A stretch of 64,000 nucleotides of DNA. Origin: Candidatus Obscuribacter sp. GTDB taxonomy: Bacteria > Cyanobacteriota > Vampirovibrionia > Obscuribacterales > Obscuribacteraceae. Shown piece by piece: positions 26,499-33,215 of the stretch (its first letter is position 1; each line of letters opens with the position of its first letter). The stretch covers positions 4,216,001 through 4,280,000 of the forward strand of contig JADJQZ010000001.1 in the NCBI GenBank assembly GCA_016712465.1. The letters run 5' to 3'. A program made the position numbers and the translations under genes. Below the pieces are notes generated by a model. The model made no database searches. It saw nothing but the letters and a program-made list of their open reading frames with translations, and was not told where the DNA came from.

Positions 26499-27479
26499 AT
26501 GTCTCACAAAGAATTGAAAACCGAAGAAGATAACGATCAGGAGCAGGAAGAAAGAGCTCGCTCGGCCGCCTACACCCTCGGTAAAGAGCTGAACGAAGAA
26601 CAGGTAGCCTGGCTGGAAGAAAATCTCAAGCAGGAACCGCAAGACTTAATAAGCCGCCTGGAGCTAATAGGCTACTATCAGTTTCAAAGCCGAGAAGAGG
26701 GACAAAAGCTTTGGTGCCTACATATTCTAGCCTTGATTGAAAACCACCCGGACCTGACCGGCTATGCCGCCGCTATCGTCATGAATGCCGGTCGCAAAAT
26801 GAGCCAGGAACAATTTGCAGAAGCCCGCAATCTCTGGCAAAAGAAAACCGAAGAACACCCCGATAATGGTGCTGTGCATGGAAATGCCGGTGCCTTTCTG
26901 CTCTTTGCCGATCTGGAAACTGCCGATCACCTGCTTGACCGGGCCTGTCTCCTGGAGCCCTTCAATGTGCGCTGGCCGGCACACCTCAGCCTTTTCCATT
27001 ACATGGCCTTCAAAAAAGCCGGCGAGAAAGCCGAATACCACGCCGAAAGAGTGGTCAAATATGGTCGCCAATCGGTAGATCTGGGCTCCCCCACACCCTG
27101 GCTGGATCTGGAACATATGGGCGAGTGCGCCCTCGCCAAAGGAAACCCGCAAGAAGCGAGAGCTTTTGCCGCCGAACTTTCTAATTTGAATATACATGCC
27201 ACTCATAGACAGGCGGCCAACGCCATAACCGGTCTGGCAGCGCTTCAAGAAGGGGAGAAAGAGACTGCGGTAGCGCTCTTGCTGGCCAAAGAAGAGGGCT
27301 TTACCAGTCATAGACTGACCTGGAAGTTAGCCGCCGCCCTTTTGCATGAGCAAGAAAGAGAAGCCGTAAGCGTTTGCATCAACCAGTATCGCAAGCCCCT
27401 CGGAAAACTAGCCGACCAATGGCTTGCCGATCTGGAGAAGGACAGCACTCCTGACTTTCGGCAAGCAGAAGAGAACTAA
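26499..27479 (+). CDS. TPR-like helical repeat protein, 326 aa
   Basis: This is a cytosolic alpha-solenoid. Pairs of helices of TPR length recur through the protein (for example LISRLELIGYYQFQSREEGQKLW, AVHGNAGAFLLFADLETADHLLDRACLLEP, PWLDLEHMGECALAKGNPQEARAFAAEL). The first 30 residues are highly acidic and charged (KTEEDNDQEQEERARS). No signal peptide or enzyme motif is present. It starts only 3 nt after the SGNH-like gene and so is probably co-transcribed with it. Its partner is unknown. Confidence 0.75.
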   Translation: MSHKELKTEEDNDQEQEERARSAAYTLGKELNEEQVAWLEENLKQEPQDLISRLELIGYYQFQSREEGQKLWCLHILALIENHPDLTGYAAAIVMNAGRKMSQEQFAEARNLWQKKTEEHPDNGAVHGNAGAFLLFADLETADHLLDRACLLEPFNVRWPAHLSLFHYMAFKKAGEKAEYHAERVVKYGRQSVDLGSPTPWLDLEHMGECALAKGNPQEARAFAAELSNLNIHATHRQAANAITGLAALQEGEKETAVALLLAKEEGFTSHRLTWKLAAALLHEQEREAVSVCINQYRKPLGKLADQWLADLEKDSTPDFRQAEEN

Positions 27480-27510
27480 GCAAAGTAGACCGTACGGAAA
27501 GGAATTATTT

Positions 27511-28731
27511 ATGCGCTGGCTCCTGGCCGACACCGGTAACGACTTCGAACGCCGTCGCAAAGAACAAAAGCAAGAACAGATAGAAAGATTCTGGCAGCGT
27601 TTCGTGCAAGAAGAAAAAGCTCTGGCGAGAGCAGCACGAATCGGCAACGACGCCTATCTGTCCAGTTGGCTGGGGGAAAACCTATTGTCCTTGAGCGAGG
27701 ACATTCTCTGGGAATTAGAGAACTTCTCCGCGGCCGTCAGTATGCAAAAATCACCTATGACGGAAAGCTACACAAAGCTTGTCATCACAAGCGGTGGCAG
27801 AGCCAGGGCCAGGCTTCTGGTCAACCACATCGTGGCGGCAGCGCCGAACTTGCCGAGCTGGCAGTTTGCCGCCTACAAAGAACCCAATCAATTCGGGCAG
27901 TATCAGGACAGCCGACTGAAAGGCGATTGGTCTGAGGCGGAAGTAACAATAGAAGTTACCGACACAAACGCCCTCGATCTGACCATCCTCTCCGAGCGCT
28001 TCCACAAAGACGGCTCCAAGGAAGATCTGGCTCTGGCAATGGTTCTAGCCGAGTCGCTCCTGGGCGAAGAAATACTGGACAAATGGATAAACATAGTGGT
28101 GCCAAGGTCGCGCCAGGAGAGGAAGTCGCCACTGGCGGCGGTGCGCCTTGGAATTGAGCAAAGACAGACGGTGAACATCAAAGATCTCTTTCCGGCAGTC
28201 ACCGATACTATCAACCAGATAAAAGAAGCGCTGCCTCCCCAACCGCTCTGGCAGTACCAATGCAGTGAAAGGGAGTTGGAGCACCACGGCAGAAAGCCGG
28301 AAGACTGGGAAGCCGACCAGGGTGCTGATGTGAATTACTCGACCCTGACCAATATGCCGAAACTCTCAAGAGCCCCCAGCCGACGCTACAACTTTTACAG
28401 CACGGCGTTCTCCAGGCACAATGAACTTTTCTGCTATCTAAAAATCAAGGGCGCGGACGAACTGAGAGAAAATCAAGAACGGCGCCTGGCACTGGCGCGA
28501 GCCGTGGACGCCTGCCTGCACGAAGGTCAAGTCGGCTGCCTCACCGGCAGTGGTATCACAGAAGAGAGCGTCATTCTGGAATTGATGTTGCACAACTTGA
28601 AGCCGGCAGTGGAACTGCTTAGACAAGTGGCGGCTCAGACCGGACTGCCTGCCACAAGCTGGCTGCTCTTTCATGATCGAGACTACCAGGATGAATGGGC
28701 AGGTTTGAAAGAAGATTCACCCCTGCCTTAA
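27511..28731 (+). CDS. uncharacterised protein, 406 aa
   Basis: The N-terminal half (FWQRFVQEEKALARAA, LWELENFSA, YTKLVITSGGRARARLLVNHIVAAAPNLPSWQFAAYK) resembles a widespread family of unnamed bacterial proteins with a 'W..F...E..L' helix, 'I(S/T)xGG' strand and 'AP.L..W.F.A.K' block. I recall the pattern but no function. The C-terminal half includes a DUF695-like or ribonuclease-inhibitor-like feel (GCLTGSGITEESVILELMLHN). ATG at 27511 is chosen because AAAGGAA precedes it. An earlier in-frame start would overlap the previous gene. It overlaps the end of the convergent Nudix gene by 15 bases. Confidence 0.7.
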   Translation: MRWLLADTGNDFERRRKEQKQEQIERFWQRFVQEEKALARAARIGNDAYLSSWLGENLLSLSEDILWELENFSAAVSMQKSPMTESYTKLVITSGGRARARLLVNHIVAAAPNLPSWQFAAYKEPNQFGQYQDSRLKGDWSEAEVTIEVTDTNALDLTILSERFHKDGSKEDLALAMVLAESLLGEEILDKWINIVVPRSRQERKSPLAAVRLGIEQRQTVNIKDLFPAVTDTINQIKEALPPQPLWQYQCSERELEHHGRKPEDWEADQGADVNYSTLTNMPKLSRAPSRRYNFYSTAFSRHNELFCYLKIKGADELRENQERRLALARAVDACLHEGQVGCLTGSGITEESVILELMLHNLKPAVELLRQVAAQTGLPATSWLLFHDRDYQDEWAGLKEDSPLP

Positions 28732-29265
28732 CTTGAGGGCATAGCTTTGAATGGCTAGCACGCTCAAGGCATCGGTGATTTCGCCCTGCTGCACCATAGC
28801 CAGAGCTTCCGTGAAAGGCAGCCTTCTAATAGCCAATGACTCAGTGCCTTCCGGCTGGGGCAGACCCTCGGTAAGATCGGTGGCAAGATAAAAGACTGCT
28901 TCCTCATCGGAGACCGAATTGGATAAATGAGCCCGGCCAAGAACCTCATAATGGCCGGCCGAAAGACCCGTTTCTTCCTTCAGTTCCCGAACAGCGGCAC
29001 TCAGAGTATCCTCCCCGAAAGGACAGCCGCCCTCCGGAATTTCCCAGGAGTAAAAGCCCAAAGGATAGCGGAACTGCCCCACCAGGTAAACGTTGCCCTC
29101 CCGGTCGATGGGAAGCACACCCACGGCTTTGTTCTTATAACTGACTATGCCGTATATGCCCGGCTTCCCGTCGGGACGCAGCACTTTATCTTCCTGCACC
29201 TGAATCCAGGCATTTTCATAAACGACGCTCTGAGAAAGCGTCTTCCAAGGGTTTCCCTGACTCAA
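28717..29265 (-). CDS. Nudix hydrolase (ADP-ribose pyrophosphatase-like)
   Basis: A complete Nudix box spans residues 79-101 (G-x5-E-x7-REL-KEETGL), with Arg93, Glu94, Glu97 and Glu98 as Mg2+ ligands. The N-terminal beta sheet (VYENAWIQVQEDKVLRPDG) and QFRYPLGFYSWEIPEGG are typical of the ADP-ribose/NDP-sugar pyrophosphatase branch. It likely hydrolyses ADP-ribose or a sugar nucleotide in the cytosol. The start is TTG, strongly supported by AGGAAGGAAA upstream. It is 15 nt downstream of the permease gene on the same strand. Confidence 0.92.
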   Translation of the reverse strand: MSQGNPWKTLSQSVVYENAWIQVQEDKVLRPDGKPGIYGIVSYKNKAVGVLPIDREGNVYLVGQFRYPLGFYSWEIPEGGCPFGEDTLSAAVRELKEETGLSAGHYEVLGRAHLSNSVSDEEAVFYLATDLTEGLPQPEGTESLAIRRLPFTEALAMVQQGEITDALSVLAIQSYALKLRQG

Positions 29266-29280
29266 TTTCCTTCCTCTCCC

Positions 29281-30693
29281 TTACCGACCCCGAACCGATA
29301 GTTCGGGGCTACGCTCCACGGAGGATGCATGAGCGGACACGGCATTAGTGACAGGCACGGGCACAGGCGCAGACACGCTCATCGTGCTCTTGAGGCGCTC
29401 TTCAAGAAGGCGCAATGGCACATAAAAAACGATGCCGGTCAGCCAGGCCTGCAAGCTGCAAATCCCCACATGGAAGCTCTCCAGACCGGGTATTATACCC
29501 GCCGTCAGGATGCCCACGGAAGCCCCGGCCACAAGGGCCACAATAGCCGGCCAGCACAGGTTGCGAGGTGCCCTGTCCAGGGGCGCGAAGACTTCATGCT
29601 TGAAAAGACGACGGCAGAGAAACCATTCCACCATCATAATCACCGTGGCGGTAGGCAAAAGCACACAATTAAGAGAGGTAATAGACTCCAGGGCGCGAGC
29701 CGCTCCCGAGACGGAAAGCCAGGCCGCCACCACCGTACCGACCCCGGCTAGAATGGCCACCCAGCGCCTTGGGGACCAGTCCTTGAGCTGAGCACAGGCC
29801 TGCACGGAGCCGAAGAGATTGGAATCATTGACGGCAAAATAGGAGGCAATCAAGACCAGAGCACCGGCTAGAGCAAAGCCGCCAAAACTAAATTGATTCA
29901 TAAAAGCCGTAGCGGCGCCGTATTCGGTTATACCGGTACCCTTAGCCAGCATGAAGCCGGTGAGAGGGAAAATAATCTGACCAATCACAAGAGCCACCAC
30001 AAGCGGCACCGCGCAAGTAAGGGTTTTAGGCTTACCGAAACGCCAGTAATCACATTCATTGCCCCAGACCGCAAAACCAATAATAAAACTGGAAATGCTG
30101 GTCAGGGCAGTACCGAAACCCTTCGGCGAAGTTTCAGCCAGAATTGTCTGCGGACAAATGCCAATAGCCTTAGTGAAGGAATAAAAAACCCAGGCAATCA
30201 AAACAGGGGCCGCCACAAAGCGAGCGAAATTAGCCACCCCCTTAAAGCCGAAGAAGTTATTGCAGGCCATGAGCCCGGCCAAAACCGCAGCCAGCCACAT
30301 CAAGGGCACATTCAGGTGAAAGAGCCCCACCAGTCCCTCAGCCAGAAACAGCGCCGCCAGACCATAGAACGAGACAAAGACCCAGATCAAGTTGAAGGCC
30401 ACCAGACGCGCCCCCAGGGAACCAAAGACCGACCGGCTGAGCATAGTGTAATTCTGACCGGTGCAAGCCCCCAGCATACCGGCCGGTATGCTGTAGCAAA
30501 GCAAAAGCAGGCAGCTCAAAAGAGTGCAGGTCAGCACCTGCTTCACGTCAAAACCCTGCTTACACCAGTCGAAGCCTATCAAGACCCCGGGAAAGGCAGT
30601 GACCATGGTTATCCACAGCAAGCCCATGGTGAGGCTGCCACGCCTCTCAGCTAAGGGCACCACACCAAATTGATGCTCAGAACCACCGGCCAT
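29281..30693 (-). CDS. NCS1/cytosine permease-family transporter
   Basis: This 470-residue protein has about twelve transmembrane helices of the purine-cytosine permease (CodB/PCC) type. Recognisable elements are IPAGMLGACTGQNYTMLSRSVFG in TM2-3, NNFFGFKGVANFARFVAAPVL and FIIGFAVWGNECDYWRFGKP. It is likely a cation-coupled importer of a nucleobase, hydantoin or thiamine-like compound. The cargo cannot be assigned. It follows hcp by 75 nt. An 11-bp inverted repeat places codons 2-5 of its mRNA in a helix with the leader, suggesting translational control. A glycine/proline-free tail rich in Ser/Val follows the last helix. Confidence 0.88.
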   Translation of the reverse strand: MAGGSEHQFGVVPLAERRGSLTMGLLWITMVTAFPGVLIGFDWCKQGFDVKQVLTCTLLSCLLLLCYSIPAGMLGACTGQNYTMLSRSVFGSLGARLVAFNLIWVFVSFYGLAALFLAEGLVGLFHLNVPLMWLAAVLAGLMACNNFFGFKGVANFARFVAAPVLIAWVFYSFTKAIGICPQTILAETSPKGFGTALTSISSFIIGFAVWGNECDYWRFGKPKTLTCAVPLVVALVIGQIIFPLTGFMLAKGTGITEYGAATAFMNQFSFGGFALAGALVLIASYFAVNDSNLFGSVQACAQLKDWSPRRWVAILAGVGTVVAAWLSVSGAARALESITSLNCVLLPTATVIMMVEWFLCRRLFKHEVFAPLDRAPRNLCWPAIVALVAGASVGILTAGIIPGLESFHVGICSLQAWLTGIVFYVPLRLLEERLKSTMSVSAPVPVPVTNAVSAHASSVERSPELSVRGR

Positions 30694-30749
30694 TAAACTA
30701 CCCCCAGGCGAGTCCTAGTGAAGTTAGCTTAAAGGTGACCGGTGGTTCT
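30679..30749 (-). promoter_or_regulatory. leader helix occluding the permease start region
   Basis: AGAACCACCGG (leader) and CCGGTGGTTCT (starting at codon 2 of the permease) are perfect 11-bp complements, at 30739-30749 and 30679-30689. The 49-base loop contains a G-run that could be the ribosome site and the ATG lies at the foot of the helix. In the mRNA this would place the initiation region in a closed hairpin. Confidence 0.55.
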
Positions 30750-30768
30750 TGGAAGGGTGGAATTACGA

Positions 30769-32427
30769 TTACTGACCTTTGCCCAGAATAACTTTCAGGT
30801 CTTCTGCGGGCAATCCGGTAGGTTTGAGGGCGAAAGCTTCCACCAGCTTAGTGAGCACGTTGGGAGAGACAAAGGCCGGCAGATTCGGTCCGAGGCGGAT
30901 GTCTTTAATGCCCAGGAAAAGCAAAGTGAGCAGCACCGCTACAGCTTTCTGTTCAAACCAGGATATGACCAGGGAAAGCGGCAGATCGTTCACACCGACG
31001 CCGAAAGCATCAGCTAGCGCCGAAGCAATCTTGATGGCCGAGTAGGCGTCGTTGCACTGGCCGATGTCCAACAGGCGGGGAATACCGCCGATGGTGCCGA
31101 ACTCTTCCATATTGAAGCGATACTTACCGCAGCCAAGGGTCATTATGACGCAGTCTTGCGGCACCTGCTCGGCCAGCTCGGTAAAGTAGTTGCGGGCAAA
31201 CTCAGCTCCGTCGCAACCGCCGATCAAGAAGAAGTGCTTGATCTGTCCGGCTTTGACGGCATCCACTACCTTATCGGCTACGGAAAGAACGGCGTTGCGG
31301 CCAAAGCCAATAGTGATCTCTTTCTTCTCGGCGTCTTCAGTGTAACCAGGGTTAGCTAAAGCCGACTCGATCAGGGGCGTAAAATCGAAGCTCTGAATCT
31401 TGCGAACGCCCTCAAAGCCCACAACGTCCATGGTGAAGAGGCGATCTTTATAAGAGTCGGCCGGCGGCTTCAAGCAGTTGGTGGTGAGCAAAATAGAGCC
31501 GGGGAATTCGGCGAATTCTTTCACCTGATTCTGCCAGGCAGTACCATAGTTTCCAACCAGATGGGGAAACTTCTTCATGAGCGGATAGGCAAGAGCCGGC
31601 AGAAGTTCGCCATGGGTATAGACATTGATGCCCTTGCCCTGGGTCTGCAAAAGAACTTGGTGCAGAGAATTCAAATCGTGGCCGGAAACGGCAATACACT
31701 TACCTTTGACAGGTGTAGTGCGCACCACGGTAGGCTCAGGATGTCCGAAGGTTTCGGTGTGGGCCCGGTCCAGCATCTCCATGACCAGCAAATTGATTTC
31801 GCCGGTTTTGAGTGCGTAGCCAAGCAAAGCATCTACGGTCTGCTCCGGCTGACTCAAGTAGTCGAAAGCTTCATAGATAAAGGCCGATACCCGCTCATCT
31901 ACGTAACCCAGGACGAAAGCATGGTGAGCATAGGCAGCCAGGCCTTTCACGCCGTAGGTAACCAGTTCCTGCAGAGAGACGACGTCCTGATTCTCTTTGG
32001 AGATTCTCTTCATTATATTGAGGGTTTCAGCAAAGGTCAGCAGAGCCAATCTGTCCCGCACCGGAGTATAGGCAGCCGGTCCGGTCAAAACCTCAACCGG
32101 CAGTCCGGCGGCCCGTGCCGCTTCCGTATAGAGACCGCGAGCTTTTTCAAGAGTGGCGGCCATATCCATGATGTAGTCGATATGCTCTTCGGTGTCGAAG
32201 TTAACATTGGTGAGAGTCATGAAGAGAGCTTCCATGACTTTGGTATCGATGTAAGCATCTTTGGCCCCAAGCTTGCGGGCTCTATGGGCATACATTGAAA
32301 TGCCCTTGCAGATATGGACCATCAAATCCTGCAAGGCTGCACATTCGGGACCTTTTCCGCAAACACCCATTGTATTGCAACCAGTTCCCTGGGAAGTTTG
32401 CTCGCACTGATAACAAAACATACTCAT
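30769..32427 (-). CDS. hcp: hydroxylamine reductase (hybrid cluster protein)
   Basis: This 552-residue hybrid cluster protein has the N-terminal [4Fe-4S] motif C-x2-C-x8-C-x5-C (Cys5, 8, 17 and 23), which marks the class I (anaerobe) type. Hybrid-cluster ligands lie in the C-terminal half (around SGHDLNSLH, LTTNCLKPP, GGCDGAEFARNYF and LGCGKYRFN). Hcp reduces NO or hydroxylamine and acts in nitrosative stress. No Hcr reductase gene is adjacent. The ATG is preceded by GAGGAA. A terminator-like hairpin lies 26 bases further upstream. It is likely expressed under low oxygen, which matches the hydrogenase and stress-protein genes downstream in the window. Confidence 0.97.
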   Translation of the reverse strand: MSMFCYQCEQTSQGTGCNTMGVCGKGPECAALQDLMVHICKGISMYAHRARKLGAKDAYIDTKVMEALFMTLTNVNFDTEEHIDYIMDMAATLEKARGLYTEAARAAGLPVEVLTGPAAYTPVRDRLALLTFAETLNIMKRISKENQDVVSLQELVTYGVKGLAAYAHHAFVLGYVDERVSAFIYEAFDYLSQPEQTVDALLGYALKTGEINLLVMEMLDRAHTETFGHPEPTVVRTTPVKGKCIAVSGHDLNSLHQVLLQTQGKGINVYTHGELLPALAYPLMKKFPHLVGNYGTAWQNQVKEFAEFPGSILLTTNCLKPPADSYKDRLFTMDVVGFEGVRKIQSFDFTPLIESALANPGYTEDAEKKEITIGFGRNAVLSVADKVVDAVKAGQIKHFFLIGGCDGAEFARNYFTELAEQVPQDCVIMTLGCGKYRFNMEEFGTIGGIPRLLDIGQCNDAYSAIKIASALADAFGVGVNDLPLSLVISWFEQKAVAVLLTLLFLGIKDIRLGPNLPAFVSPNVLTKLVEAFALKPTGLPAEDLKVILGKGQ

Positions 32428-32453
32428 AACTTTTCCTCAGTCACCGAATAACC

Positions 32454-32481
32454 AAAAAACTTGCTCTGGAATGTAGCAAGT
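32454..32481 (-). terminator. terminator-like hairpin in the hcp leader (attenuator candidate)
   Basis: Read on the minus strand, ACTTGCT, a 9-base loop and AGCAAGT are followed at once by a run of six T. This is an intrinsic-terminator layout, though the 7-bp stem is only moderately stable. It sits between the upstream uspA gene and hcp, only 26 bases from the hcp start. It either ends the uspA transcript or attenuates hcp. Confidence 0.55.
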
Positions 32482-32675
32482 GCATCAACAGCAAAACAAG
32501 CATGGCAGAAAGCCTTGACTCTATCTTCAGCAAAACGACCTAGTCCGAAAGGCTGAGCAAGCCCCAGGGAAGTCAGGCAGAACGAGCCCCCGGCAACGAG
32601 TTAAGCGAACTGGAAAGTAATGGCGAGAAAGTAGAATTAAGGATGAATTTATCCGAATTAGCCGGACTGCAAAAA

Positions 32676-33110
32676 CTAGCGCACTAAAAGTACGGAACAG
32701 GGCGCAGACTGACATACGGCCTGCGAAACGCTGCCCATGACAAAACGACTTAGCCCTCTGCGCCCGTGGGTGCCTACTATTATTAAATCGGCACCCCAGC
32801 TTGCCGCGTATTCAATGATCTCTTCCTTGGGAAACCCTTCCAAAAGCTCCTGTTTCACAGCGGCAGCCGGATAATGCTCGGCGATCCGGGCAGCCAGTTT
32901 CTCCAGGGTGTCATGGCAAGTGGTCCTGGCAGCCGCCTTGATTTCCTCAAGCATGGGAGAAGGCAGCACACTCATGTAACTTCCCACGAGCATGTTCTCG
33001 ACGACGCTCAAAACTACAAACTCAGTACCTGCAGGAAATGCCTGCCTGACCACAAAGTCACCAATCTTCTGAGAAAATTTGCTGTCATCGACGGCGATCA
33101 GTACTTTCAC
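32676..33110 (-). CDS. universal stress protein, UspA family
   Basis: This is a single Usp domain of 144 residues. It opens VKVLIAVDDSKFS and ends with the ATP-binding signature GTHGRRGLSRFVMGSVSQAVCQSAPCSVLLV, i.e. G-x2-G-x9-G-(S/T). That makes it an ATP-binding (UspFG-like) member. I chose GTG at 33110 because AGAGAG lies upstream and the protein then starts like its paralogues at 44849 and 45375. A TTG seven codons earlier is possible. It is divergent from the P-type ATPase gene. Confidence 0.92.
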   Translation of the reverse strand: MKVLIAVDDSKFSQKIGDFVVRQAFPAGTEFVVLSVVENMLVGSYMSVLPSPMLEEIKAAARTTCHDTLEKLAARIAEHYPAAAVKQELLEGFPKEEIIEYAASWGADLIIVGTHGRRGLSRFVMGSVSQAVCQSAPCSVLLVR

Positions 33111-33146
33111 TTGAGGCTCTCTTTCCCACAATGGAGAGTTACTTAT

Positions 33147-33168
33147 CTAGATTGATTCACAATTCTAG
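33147..33168. promoter_or_regulatory. weak dyad in the uspA/P-type ATPase divergent region
   Basis: CTAGA (33147-33151) and TCTAG (33164-33168) flank 12 bases containing TTGATTCACAA. The outer five base pairs are perfect and the centre is only partly symmetric. It lies about midway between the divergent starts, a plausible regulator site, but evidence is slight. Confidence 0.3.
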
Positions 33169-33215
33169 CAGTTAAGACATAATTGCATGGTCTAATTAAC
33201 TGGCTGACCATAGCC

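Noticed and set aside
32527..32715. 62-codon frame between uspA and hcp on the minus strand
   Set aside because: It overlaps the end of uspA out of frame and has no supporting ribosome site or hydrophobic core.
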